Shown here: one piece after another, positions 7,916-15,390 of the stretch
Layout: each line of letters opens with the position of its first letter
How positions within the stretch are numbered: the first letter of the stretch is position 1
Assembly: GCA_045643785.1 (NCBI GenBank)
Contig: JAZRFR010000166.1
Coordinates: 1-28,095 of the forward strand
Origin: CAMEON01 sp045643785
Lineage (GTDB): Bacteria > Bacillota > Clostridia > Oscillospirales > CAG-272
Direction of reading: 5' to 3'
Length of the DNA: 28,095 nt
Notes under the pieces: generated by a model
Databases searched by the model: none
Told to the model about the DNA's origin: nothing
What the model saw: only the letters and a program-made list of their open reading frames with translations
Position numbers and translations under genes: made by a program

Positions 7916-9211
7916 TTATTCAGAGTTTTGCGTCTTCAGCAGCTCGGCAAAATCCCGTGTCAGCGTGTCCCGAATATCCGTCTTTTCGTGGTGCATCCGC
8001 CCGCAGAGATAGGCGCGGAGGGACAGCTCGCGCAGAGCGTTCCCGTCATGCATCACGGCTGTCAGCTTTTCATACAGCTCGTCGGGGCTCTCGGCCACGA
8101 TGGCGCCTGCGTTGTCCCGCAGATGGCGAATGGATGCCGAATCCGCCTTGCCGTAAGCCAGAATGGGCCTTGCCGCCGCCATGTAATCCACCAGCTTGGT
8201 GGAGAAGGAATGGCGAACGGTCAGGCGGTTTTTCAGGTCGGTGGCTTCGGCGTGAACCAGCAGATCCGCCTCGGATTGAATGCGCGCCACCTCCGACGGA
8301 GGGACAGCGCCCTCGACGACCGAGGATTCCCCGCGGTTGAGCGCACGGCTCATAGCCCTGGTCAGCGGACTTCCCGTATAGATACGGAGCTGTGCGCTGA
8401 GGCCGTCTCGGTTGATGCGCTCCAGCACGCGGGCGATTTTACCCAAGGATTTCCAGCGGTTGTTCTGGAGATTTCCCGTGTAGACCAGTTGCAGCGGGCG
8501 GTTGAAGGTAGGTTTCACGGGGGCATCCCCCGAAAAATCCCCGCCCTTGGTCAAGAGGTGAAAGTCTCTCCCAAAGGCCGTTTCGTATTCCCGCTTCAAT
8601 TCCTCGCAAATGGCGTAGGTCAGATCGGCTCGCGCCGCGACTCTGCGCATGGAGGCGCGATCGGTGGCCTGCTTGATCCACCGCAAGGGGGACAGGGTGA
8701 ACTGCTTGTAGGTGTAGTTGTTGTCCCAGGCGTACAGCACGAGTTTGGCGCCCGTGACCGCCTTGGCGTGGAGGATCATGCGGTTGACGTGGGGCGTATT
8801 CGCCAGAGAGGCCAGAATCACGTCGGGCTTGCTTTCCTGCAAAAACGCCTGCAGCTCGGGGGATTTCCAACGGCTGACCCGCCACAGAAGATCCCGCGCC
8901 CAGAACAGCACCGTCCAGCGGTGGCGGTGGGCAAAGCGGTGGAGCTTTCTCTCCCCGTCGCTCCCGCGACATCCATCTGTTTTTGCGGAGGGGCATACGC
9001 ATACCCCTGCGGGTGTCCTCCGAAGCAGGTTGCCAAGGAGCATCCTTTCGGTTACGTAGAACCCGCGGCTGACCCACGGATCGGTCTCTCCCGCGCGGGC
9101 GCATAGACTCGACACCTCGACGCCATCCAGACATGCCAGCAGGTTGAGGAAGGTATTGCCGCTCCCGTAGGTGGGATGAACGGGAGCCAAGGAGATCAGC
9201 AAGACTCGCAT
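7916..9211 (-). CDS. GT-B glycosyltransferase, GT4-like
   Basis: The protein has 431 residues. The start is ATG 9211, preceded by AGGAGG with about 4-nt spacing; the frame is open upstream but that part overlaps the epimerase gene and is not coding. MRVLLISLAPVHPTYGSGNT is a typical N-terminal Rossmann strand with a glycine-rich loop. The C-terminal half has the donor-binding pattern of GT4 enzymes: LQLVYTGNLQNNRWKSLGKI, VVEGAVPPSEVARIQSEADL, then FSTKLVDYMAAARPILAYG. No membrane segment is seen, but the enzyme probably works at the inner face of the membrane. Its gene directly follows the two genes that make a UDP-uronic N-acetylhexosamine, so that sugar is its likely donor; this is inference from context. 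Confidence 0.85.
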   Translation of the reverse strand: MRVLLISLAPVHPTYGSGNTFLNLLACLDGVEVSSLCARAGETDPWVSRGFYVTERMLLGNLLRRTPAGVCVCPSAKTDGCRGSDGERKLHRFAHRHRWTVLFWARDLLWRVSRWKSPELQAFLQESKPDVILASLANTPHVNRMILHAKAVTGAKLVLYAWDNNYTYKQFTLSPLRWIKQATDRASMRRVAARADLTYAICEELKREYETAFGRDFHLLTKGGDFSGDAPVKPTFNRPLQLVYTGNLQNNRWKSLGKIARVLERINRDGLSAQLRIYTGSPLTRAMSRALNRGESSVVEGAVPPSEVARIQSEADLLVHAEATDLKNRLTVRHSFSTKLVDYMAAARPILAYGKADSASIRHLRDNAGAIVAESPDELYEKLTAVMHDGNALRELSLRAYLCGRMHHEKTDIRDTLTRDFAELLKTQNSE

Positions 9212-9236
9212 AAATCCTCCTCCTGTTCCCGTAAAA

Positions 9237-10211
9237 TCACAAATTCTCCCGATACCATGCGATCGCCTCAGCCATGCCGCGGGCGAAATCATAATCGGGG
9301 TCGTAGCCCAGGGCGGCCTTGGTTTTGGTGATATCCGCGTGGCTGTCCTTGATGTCTCCGGGGCGGGCAGGCGCAAAGACGGGCTCCACGTCCACACCCA
9401 GGGCAGAGGTCAAGGTCGCGTATATATCCCGGAGGCTCTCCCGCCCGCCACAGGCGACGTTGTACACGTCCCCCGCCGCCCCATGGGGCGCAAGGCAGGC
9501 CTTGAGATTGGCCTCAATGACATTTTCGATGTAAGTAAAATCACGGCTTTGGGTGCCGTCACCGTAGATCGTGGGGCGCTCCCCGGCCATCAGCTGCTTG
9601 ATGAATTTGGGGATCACCGCGGCGTAGGCGCCATCAGGATCCTGTCGGCGGCCGAAGACGTTGAAGTAGCGCAGGCCGTAGGTGTCCAGCCCGTAGAGGC
9701 GGGTGTACAGCTCCGCCCACTCCTCGTCCTGCTTCTTGGTCAGAGCGTAGGGGGACAGGGGTCTGCCCTCCTCCCCTTCCCGCTTGAGCAGGGTGGTGCT
9801 GTTGCCGTAGACCGACGACGAGGTGGCGTACACGAATTTCTTCACGCCGCTTTGCCGCGCGGCCTCCAGCATATGGAGTGTCCCCAGCACGTTGTTCGCG
9901 CCGTAGAAAACAGGCATCTCCATGGAGCGCGGTACGCTGCCCCAGGCGGCCTCGTGGAGGACAAAGTCCACGCCCTCACAGGCCTTCCGACAGGTATCGA
10001 AGTCTTTGACGTCGCCACGGACAAACTCGTAGGCGGGATGCCCCGTAAACAGGTCGATATTTTCCTGCTTCCCCGTAGAAAGGTCGTCCAGCACGCGGAC
10101 GCGGTAACCCATACCGAGGATGGACTCGCAGAGATTGGAGCCAATGAACCCCGCGCCGCCCGTGATCAAAAACAGGCTGTTCTCGGGGAAGATCAGGTGT
10201 TGATAACCCAT
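9237..10211 (-). CDS. NAD-dependent UDP-N-acetylhexosamine 4-epimerase (WbpP/TviC-like)
   Basis: The protein has 324 residues. The ATG at 10211 follows GAGGAGG with 6-nt spacing. It is an extended short-chain dehydrogenase/reductase: NAD-binding TGGAGFIG at 17-24, D42 in VLDDLSTG, and the catalytic Ser131-133/Tyr155/Lys159 set (SSSVYG and YALTK). The segment HEAAWGSVPRSME is characteristic of the WbpP/TviC branch, which prefers UDP-GlcNAc/GalNAc and their uronic acids over UDP-Glc. QSRDFTYIENVIEANL is the usual substrate-binding segment. It follows the 6-dehydrogenase by 19 bp, the classic gene pair for UDP-GalNAcA, a precursor of capsule or O-antigen-like polymers. Cytoplasmic. Confidence 0.92.
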   Translation of the reverse strand: MGYQHLIFPENSLFLITGGAGFIGSNLCESILGMGYRVRVLDDLSTGKQENIDLFTGHPAYEFVRGDVKDFDTCRKACEGVDFVLHEAAWGSVPRSMEMPVFYGANNVLGTLHMLEAARQSGVKKFVYATSSSVYGNSTTLLKREGEEGRPLSPYALTKKQDEEWAELYTRLYGLDTYGLRYFNVFGRRQDPDGAYAAVIPKFIKQLMAGERPTIYGDGTQSRDFTYIENVIEANLKACLAPHGAAGDVYNVACGGRESLRDIYATLTSALGVDVEPVFAPARPGDIKDSHADITKTKAALGYDPDYDFARGMAEAIAWYRENL

Positions 10212-10230
10212 ATCGTGCCTCCTCTCGTTT

Positions 10231-11547
10231 TTACAGCCGTCGGTAGAGATAACCGGCGGAGACGAAATCGGATGGGTTCAAAATCCCCTTCACGTCCATA
10301 AGCACGGGGCGCCCCTCCCGATACAGGGATGACAGATCGGCGACAGTCAGATCACGGTACGCATCGTGCGCCACCGCCAGCACCGCCGCATCCACCGCGT
10401 GGATGGAGCGCAGATCGCAGGTCTCCAAGCCGTACGCCCGCCGAATCCCGTCGGGATCGGCGACCGGGTCGGTCACCAAGACCTCCAATCCGTAGGAGCG
10501 CAGTTCCTCCACGAGACGAACGACCCCCGTGTTGCGGATATCGGGGCAGTTCTCCTTGAAGGCAAAGCCAAGGACGGCAACCCGCGCGCCGCGGATCTCC
10601 TTTCCTGCTTCCAGAATCGACTTGACGGTTTTCTCCGCCACGAACCTGCCCATTCCGTCGTTGATGCTTCGCACGGCGGGGATGAGGTCACTGTGATACC
10701 CCATCTGTTCGGCGCCAAAGGCCAGATACCAAGAGTCAATGCCGATGCAATGACCGCCCACGAGACCGGGGACGTATGGATGGAAATTCCATTTGGTAGC
10801 CGCCGCCTCCAGCACCGCGCGGGTATCCACGCCCCAGCGGTCGCACATGCAGGCAAACTCGTTCATCAGGGCGATGTTGACGTCTCTCTGGGTATTTTCC
10901 AGAAGCTTGGAAAGCTCCGCCGTCTTGATGGAGGGCGCGCGGTGTATGCCTGCCCGCACCACGGTTCCGTATACGCGGGCCACCGTCTCCAGGGTCTCGC
11001 CGTCCATCCCCGCCACCACCTTGACCACGTTTTGCAGGCTGTGGCTGACGTCGCCGGGATTGATACGCTCAGGGGAATAGGCCACCTTGAAGTCACGGCC
11101 GCAGATCAGTCCCGAGGATTTCTCCAGCTCGGGCACGCAGATCTCCTCGGTCACACCGGGGTACACCGTAGACTCGTAGACCACGATACTGCCCCGCTCC
11201 AGATTCGCGCCCAGAAAGCGGGACGCGCTGATCAGCGGACGAAGATCGGGGGTGTGGTCGGCATGGGTAGGGGTAGGCACGGCCACAATGTGAAATCTTG
11301 CCCGACGCAGTTCCGACGGATCTTCCGTGAACTCCACCGAGGTAGCGCAAATGGCATCATCCCCCACCTCGCGGGTGGGATCGATCCCTGCGCGGTACCC
11401 TTCGATCTTGGTTCGATCCAGGTCAAAGCCAATGACGCGCATATGCTCCGCGAAAGCGATCGCGAGGGGCAGTCCCACGTAACCGAGACCGATTACCGAG
11501 AGGGTCTCCTCCCCCTTCAGAAGTCTTTCACAGAGATCTGCACACAT
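10231..11547 (-). CDS. tviB: UDP-N-acetylhexosamine 6-dehydrogenase (TviB/WbpO-like)
   Basis: The protein has 438 residues from ATG 11547. AAGGAG lies 7 nt upstream, which makes this a better start than the GTG 11 codons earlier, whose surroundings lack a ribosome site. It is a nucleotide-sugar dehydrogenase that oxidises C6 of UDP-GlcNAc or UDP-GalNAc in two NAD steps. Motifs: VIGLGYVGLPLA (NAD site, from about residue 18), VAVPTPTHADHTPDLRP, YESTVYPGVTEE, AYSPERINPGD, LLENTQRDVNIALMNEF, and the catalytic cysteine in VGGHCIGID (about Cys267). The central region agrees with the TviB/WbpO subgroup rather than with UDP-glucose dehydrogenase. It is the first gene of the minus-strand operon and has a consensus-like promoter. 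Confidence 0.92.
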   Translation of the reverse strand: MCADLCERLLKGEETLSVIGLGYVGLPLAIAFAEHMRVIGFDLDRTKIEGYRAGIDPTREVGDDAICATSVEFTEDPSELRRARFHIVAVPTPTHADHTPDLRPLISASRFLGANLERGSIVVYESTVYPGVTEEICVPELEKSSGLICGRDFKVAYSPERINPGDVSHSLQNVVKVVAGMDGETLETVARVYGTVVRAGIHRAPSIKTAELSKLLENTQRDVNIALMNEFACMCDRWGVDTRAVLEAAATKWNFHPYVPGLVGGHCIGIDSWYLAFGAEQMGYHSDLIPAVRSINDGMGRFVAEKTVKSILEAGKEIRGARVAVLGFAFKENCPDIRNTGVVRLVEELRSYGLEVLVTDPVADPDGIRRAYGLETCDLRSIHAVDAAVLAVAHDAYRDLTVADLSSLYREGRPVLMDVKGILNPSDFVSAGYLYRRL

Positions 11548-11588
11548 ACGCTTGCTCCTTACAGGATCGTTGAATTTCACAGTATTTT

Positions 11589-11617
11589 ATTATACCACTT
11601 TTCCCCAAAAAAGTCAA
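11589..11617 (-). promoter_or_regulatory. Sigma-A promoter of the long sugar operon
   Basis: On the minus strand TTGACT (complement of 612-617) and TATAAT (complement of 589-594) are separated by 17 bp. The transcript should start near 11582, about 35 nt before the first ATG. It is the only strong promoter I see for the eight genes from 11547 down to 2707, whose gaps are all under 45 bp. The 281 bp between the two divergent genes (11548-11828) hold this promoter, that of the XRE gene and an AT-rich stretch with no other recognisable feature. Confidence 0.88.
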
Positions 11618-11759
11618 CCGAGAACGGCAAATATTTTGCTTTTTCGAGCTGTTTTCCATCCTATAATATTTGTTTGAATTATACTCCCTTGTTCAGACGG
11701 CCCCACCGCGGTTTCGCGCCGTAATTTTTGTAATTTTTCATTGTTTTTTCTACTTTCTA

Positions 11760-11788
11760 TTGACTTTTTTGCCGAAATATGGTATAAT
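11760..11788 (+). promoter_or_regulatory. Sigma-A promoter of the second XRE gene
   Basis: TTGACT at 11760-11765 and TATAAT at 11783-11788 are separated by 17 bp, with a TG two bases before the extended -10 region. Transcription should start near 11795. A ribosome site AAAGGAA lies 9 nt before the ATG at 11829. Confidence 0.88.
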
Positions 11789-11828
11789 GTAAGGGACAAA
11801 ATATTATTTCCGAAAGGAATTCTCGCAT

Positions 11829-12989
11829 ATGGAAACCAAGATCAAGATCGGTGAGCGGATCCGCCTGCTCCGCAAGAAAAACGACGTGACCCAGGACAAA
11901 CTGGCCGAGCATCTGGGCGTTACCCCCCAGGCCGTGTCCCGCTGGGAATCCGGGGTCTGCTACCCCGACATGAACTACCTGCCCTCCATCGCCGACTACT
12001 TCAGCGTGACCATGGACGATCTGCTCTGCTACACCGGCGCGCAGAAGGCCGCCCGCGTCAAGGAATACCTGGCCGAGGTGGAGCATCTTCTGGACCGCGA
12101 CCGCGTGACCGACGCCCTGGAGGTGTTGCGCCGCGCCATGGCGGATATTCCCTCGGATCATTCCCTGCAGCTGGAGGCGGCGGGAGTCCTGTCCCTGTAC
12201 GCGGGCATGCTGATGGACTCGGGTTCAGGCGAGCGCATTGAGGCCGCCGTGACCGCCGTGCTGTCTGAGGCCGTTTCCCTCTGCCGTCACATTCTGGATG
12301 ACTGCACCGACGACGGGCTGCGGGACGAAACCAAAAAGACGCTTTGTGATATCTACGCCCATCAACTGGGCGATTCGGTACAGGCCGAGGAGATCGCCAA
12401 CCAGCTCCACGGCATGAGCGTTTCCCGCGAGATCATCCGCGCCACCGTGCTGACGGGAGACGTGGCCTTCGAGCAGGCGCAGAAGAACCTCATCCTGTTT
12501 GCGGATAACATCTGGTGGCACCTGTACAACCTGGCCTGCGTGCCCGACATTTCGGGTGACCGCTACTCCACCGCCGACAAGATCGCCATTCTGCAGAAGG
12601 GTATTTCCCTGTTCGAGGTCATCTTCGAGGAGGAGCCCCTGTTCTATGCCGACCGTCTGGCCAACTCCTACCGCCAGCTCGCCATGCTCCATCTGTCCGT
12701 GGGAAGTAACGACGAGGCGTTGGCCTGCTTTGAGCAGATGGCCGACTGGGCGATCCGCTTCGACAGCCGCCCTGCCACCGCCACCTACGCATCCGTCATC
12801 ATCAACCGCGTGGCCTACGACAAGGAGGCCGACACCGAGGCCAAGGGTATCTCCAAGTGCGCCCGCCTGCTTCGCGGCAATTTCTCCGCCCGCATCTGGT
12901 CGCCCATCCGCAGCGCCGAGGGCTTCAAGACCGCCGTCGCCCGCATGATCGAGTGCGCCAAGAATTTCAGTGAGGACGAGGAAGAATAA
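11829..12989 (+). CDS. XRE-family transcriptional regulator with TPR-like C-terminal region
   Basis: The protein has 386 residues. Residues about 5-65 are an HTH_3 domain (IGERIRLLRKKNDVTQDKLA, then VTPQAVSRWESGVCYPDMNY and LPSIADYFSVTMDDLL). From residue about 75 onward the chain is helical with tandem helix-pair segments (AEVEHLLDRDRVTDALEVLR, DEALACFEQMADWA), most likely TPR-like repeats that sense a peptide or partner. It has the same two-part design as the XRE protein at 1398-2510, but the sequences are clearly different and this one has the GC-rich codon use of its neighbours. It is divergent from the sugar operon, with 281 bp between the start codons, so it may regulate that operon, itself or the MFS gene beyond it. 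It ends with an acidic EDEEE tail. Confidence 0.87.
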   Translation: METKIKIGERIRLLRKKNDVTQDKLAEHLGVTPQAVSRWESGVCYPDMNYLPSIADYFSVTMDDLLCYTGAQKAARVKEYLAEVEHLLDRDRVTDALEVLRRAMADIPSDHSLQLEAAGVLSLYAGMLMDSGSGERIEAAVTAVLSEAVSLCRHILDDCTDDGLRDETKKTLCDIYAHQLGDSVQAEEIANQLHGMSVSREIIRATVLTGDVAFEQAQKNLILFADNIWWHLYNLACVPDISGDRYSTADKIAILQKGISLFEVIFEEEPLFYADRLANSYRQLAMLHLSVGSNDEALACFEQMADWAIRFDSRPATATYASVIINRVAYDKEADTEAKGISKCARLLRGNFSARIWSPIRSAEGFKTAVARMIECAKNFSEDEEE

Positions 12990-13019
12990 TTCCTGTCATA
13001 TTACATGTAGGTATAAAAC

Positions 13020-13055
13020 AACGCCCTTTCGGAAAATTCCGAGAGGGCGTTTTCT
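13020..13055. terminator. Bidirectional intrinsic terminator
   Basis: AACGCCCT (13020-13027) pairs with AGGGCGTT (13044-13051), and the stem continues with TCGGAA/TTCCGA inside. A T-rich run follows on the plus strand (TTTTCTGTT), and on the minus strand TGTTTTA. It separates the convergent XRE and MFS genes. Confidence 0.88.
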
Positions 13056-13057
13056 GT

Positions 13058-14260
13058 TCAGTTCTTTCCAAACCGTCCCCGCTTCTTCAGGTGCCGCACG
13101 AACAGCACCACGGCGGCGAGCTGGATGAGATACATGAGGGCCAAAAAGGGTGGGTAGAGGGCGACGCTGAAGCGTCCCACCAAGAGACCGAACAGGGGCG
13201 GCACGACCATGAGCCCCAGGTAGGCCGAGGCGGACTGGGAGCCCATGACGGATTGGGAGACGTCCCGTCCGAAGTTGCGGGGGGTGAGGTAGACGAAATT
13301 GGGGTAGAGGGGGCCCATGCCCAGGCCCGCGAAGAGCAGTCCCAGACCCGACACCACAGGGGGCAGGGGGAGCAGGAAGAATACGACCGACAGCGGCCAG
13401 ACGGCGAGGGACAGGGCGATGATCTGCCAGGCGGTGAGCTTGCGGGAGAGGAGCCCCGAGAAGAACCGTCCTGCGGCCAGGCCGAAGTAGTACAGCGCCG
13501 TCATGGCGGCGGCGAAGGCGGGGTCCATGCCCTTGGTCTGCACCAGAAAGGTACTGCCCCAGTTGCCCACCAGCACCTCCAGAGCCACGGCTACGGCAAA
13601 GATCAGCCACACCCAGCGGATGCCCGCGTCCTTGGCTTGCTCGCGGAGAGAGAGGGAGCGGGGGGTATCGGTGGGTTCAGTTTCTCCGACCGAAGCGGTC
13701 TGCTTCGCCCGCGCGACTTTTCCCCACAGAGGGACAGCCAGGATGGCCATGACCGCGATGCAAAGCTGGGCGATGCCCGCGTAGAGGTAGCCGTTGTGCC
13801 AATCGCCGCCGCCCGATAGCGCCAGCGACATGAACACGGGGCTGACGGTGACTCCGACACCGTAAAAACAGTGGAGATAACTGATATGGGAGGCCTTGTA
13901 GTGGAGGGCGACGTAGTTGTTCAGTCCGGCATCCACCGCGCCCGCGCCGATGCCGAGGGGGATGGCGAAGATCATGATCCACCAAATCGACGGCGCAAAG
14001 GAATACCCGAACAGGCCGACGGCGGTGAGTAGGGTGCTGACCGCGGTGACTTTGCCCGTGCCGAAGCGATTGATGAGTTTGTCGGAGAACAGGCTGGAAA
14101 TGACGGTAAAGATGCAAAAATAGGGGGTCATGAAGCCCGCTACCGAGACGGGGAGGCCGAACTCCTCCGACATGACGGGCCAAGCGGGGCCAAAGAGGGA
14201 ATCGGGGATACCGAGACCCACGAAGCAGATATAGATCACAATGAGCAGAAGGGTAGCCAT
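13058..14260 (-). CDS. Major facilitator superfamily transporter, 12 membrane segments
   Basis: The protein has 400 residues. ATG 14260 follows GAGG with 7-nt spacing. About twelve hydrophobic segments are visible, with a cytoplasmic loop of about 35 polar residues near the middle (KVARAKQTASVGETEP onward). The MFS signature loop between segments 2 and 3 is degenerate (DKLINRFGTGKVTAVSTLL). GLGIPDSLFGPAWPVM at the N-terminus and LHCFYGVGVTVSPVFMSL in segment 5 are like sugar- or metabolite-type MFS proteins of Clostridia. The substrate cannot be told from sequence. It has its own promoter with a palindrome TGAACGTTCA close to the transcription start, so a repressor of TetR type may control it. 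No such repressor gene lies next to it. Confidence 0.88.
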   Translation of the reverse strand: MATLLLIVIYICFVGLGIPDSLFGPAWPVMSEEFGLPVSVAGFMTPYFCIFTVISSLFSDKLINRFGTGKVTAVSTLLTAVGLFGYSFAPSIWWIMIFAIPLGIGAGAVDAGLNNYVALHYKASHISYLHCFYGVGVTVSPVFMSLALSGGGDWHNGYLYAGIAQLCIAVMAILAVPLWGKVARAKQTASVGETEPTDTPRSLSLREQAKDAGIRWVWLIFAVAVALEVLVGNWGSTFLVQTKGMDPAFAAAMTALYYFGLAAGRFFSGLLSRKLTAWQIIALSLAVWPLSVVFFLLPLPPVVSGLGLLFAGLGMGPLYPNFVYLTPRNFGRDVSQSVMGSQSASAYLGLMVVPPLFGLLVGRFSVALYPPFLALMYLIQLAAVVLFVRHLKKRGRFGKN

Positions 14261-14277
14261 GGAAGTACCTCGATGAA

Positions 14278-14322
14278 TGAACGTTCAGCCGTCATTATAC
14301 CACAAAAGCATGGGGATTGCAA
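14278..14322 (-). promoter_or_regulatory. Promoter of the MFS gene with a palindromic operator-like site
   Basis: On the minus strand TTGCAA (complement of 14317-14322) and TATAAT (complement of 14294-14299) are 17 bp apart. The 10-bp perfect palindrome TGAACGTTCA at 14278-14287 falls on the expected transcription start, a position where bound repressor would block transcription. Confidence 0.8.
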
Positions 14323-14325
14323 TAG

Positions 14326-14353
14326 AAAAAAGCCCTGTTTTCAGGGCTTTTTC
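14326..14353 (-). terminator. Intrinsic terminator of the minus-strand operon
   Basis: AGCCCTG/CAGGGCT (14331-14337 with 14342-14348) with an A run on one side and a T run on the other makes a strong terminator for transcripts coming from the small membrane-protein gene. It lies directly upstream of the MFS -35 box. Confidence 0.88.
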
Positions 14354-14361
14354 TATGCTAA

Positions 14362-14664
14362 TCAGAACTGCCACCCGTGGGTCAGAATCTCATCCACCAG
14401 CGTCGCCGCAAAGAGCAGGACGGTAACACTACTGATACTCCACACGGCAGGGGTAGGAAGCCGCTCCCACCAATGGAGCAGCTTCTCCCGTCGGATCACA
14501 CCGAAAATGAGCTGCACCACGGCTACGGCCACGCCGAGCAAATACATGATGAAAGCCCAATGGGGAGTGATGGGTAGAAGCTCCACCACGTAGCTGGGAA
14601 TATTCAAGGTAATATGCAGGAGCAAAACGTCGGTCAGATCATAGAGGAAATGGCGTAGCTTCAT
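14362..14664 (-). CDS. Small hypothetical membrane protein
   Basis: The protein has 100 residues. ATG 14664 follows AGGAAGGA. I do not recognise a family. Three hydrophobic stretches are visible: a moderately hydrophobic N-terminal one at about 11-31 (LTDVLLLHITLNIPSYVVELL), one at about 36-57 (WAFIMYLLGVAVAVVQLIFGV) and one at about 73-92 (VWSISSVTVLLFAATLVDEI), with a basic RREKLLHWWERL loop between the last two that is probably cytoplasmic. It is the last gene of the operon, 15 bp downstream of the DNA-glycosylase gene, and is closed by an intrinsic terminator. Confidence 0.75.
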   Translation of the reverse strand: MKLRHFLYDLTDVLLLHITLNIPSYVVELLPITPHWAFIMYLLGVAVAVVQLIFGVIRREKLLHWWERLPTPAVWSISSVTVLLFAATLVDEILTHGWQF

Positions 14665-14679
14665 GATAATTCCTTCCTT

Positions 14680-15390
14680 TTACGTATTGGATCGGCGCAG
14701 GCTTTTCAAACACACCTTGTGTTTATCGGGGACACGGTAGCTCTCGCAGGCCTTTTGGATGGTCTTGTTATGCGTCCATATCGGCAGACGGCGCTCGGTC
14801 AGGTAGGGGAGCGTGGCGTCGTACTGACAAGCCAGGGCGGTGGCGAAGAACCAGGCCACCATCATGCGGACGTAGTAATGCTCCCGCTCCGCGATAGAAG
14901 GGACGGCGGCTTCGGCGAGGAAGATGGGGTCAAAATCCTCGGTGAGCCCGTAGCGCATGAGCATACCCAGCCCGAAGCGGCAGGTATAGGGGGCGGGGTC
15001 AGCCATCCAGCGGCGAATGTGGGGCAGAAGGTCGGAGAAACGCCCCTTGAAGGCCTTGGGGGAGAGCTGATCGCAGGTTGCCCAGTTGTCCACAAAAGGG
15101 AGCAGGGCATCCACGGCTGTCACAGCGGTGGTGAAGTCCCGCTCCGACTCAATGAGAAAGGCATGGAGCTGGTTCTCCTCGAAGTAAGCGTGGGGAAGAT
15201 CACGCAGAAGCGCATCCCCGCCTGCCGTGCCCCGCAATTCTTTGGCCATACGCCGCAGAATGGGGGTACGGACACCGATCACCGTAGCGGGATCCACGGT
15301 GGGCATGAGGGGGCATTGAAAGGCTTTGTAGCCTTCATCACGAGCGGCAAACAACGCCTCGCGGATCTCTTGTACGGTATCCATACTCAT
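14680..15390 (-). CDS. AlkD-family DNA alkylation repair protein (HEAT-like DNA glycosylase)
   Basis: The protein has 236 residues. Its ATG (15390) overlaps the stop codon of the upstream PHP gene in an ATGA arrangement, so translation is probably coupled; a second ATG two codons later is also possible, and neither has a clear ribosome site. The fold is a chain of HEAT-like helical repeats. Residues aligned with the functional set of Bacillus cereus AlkD (Trp109, Asp113, Arg148) seem to be present as Trp103 and Asp107 in DNWATCDQLS and Arg138 in CRFGLGML. Such enzymes excise bulky or positively charged alkyl purines. IGVRTPILRRMAKEL is the usual N-terminal family motif. Cytoplasmic. The link to its sugar-type neighbours is not clear. 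Confidence 0.88.
   Translation of the reverse strand: MSMDTVQEIREALFAARDEGYKAFQCPLMPTVDPATVIGVRTPILRRMAKELRGTAGGDALLRDLPHAYFEENQLHAFLIESERDFTTAVTAVDALLPFVDNWATCDQLSPKAFKGRFSDLLPHIRRWMADPAPYTCRFGLGMLMRYGLTEDFDPIFLAEAAVPSIAEREHYYVRMMVAWFFATALACQYDATLPYLTERRLPIWTHNKTIQKACESYRVPDKHKVCLKSLRRSNT

Noticed and set aside
6728..9106. Open frame of 792 codons on the plus strand
   Set aside because: It is the antisense shadow of mrp, the orphan TIM barrel and the glycosyltransferase. GC-rich third positions remove stop codons from the opposite strand. The translation is rich in Gly, Val, His and Gln with no family motifs, and has no ribosome site.
10231..11580. GTG start for the dehydrogenase at 11580
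   Set aside because: The extra 11 codons include the AAGGAG ribosome site of the ATG at 11547 and add nothing that belongs to the family.
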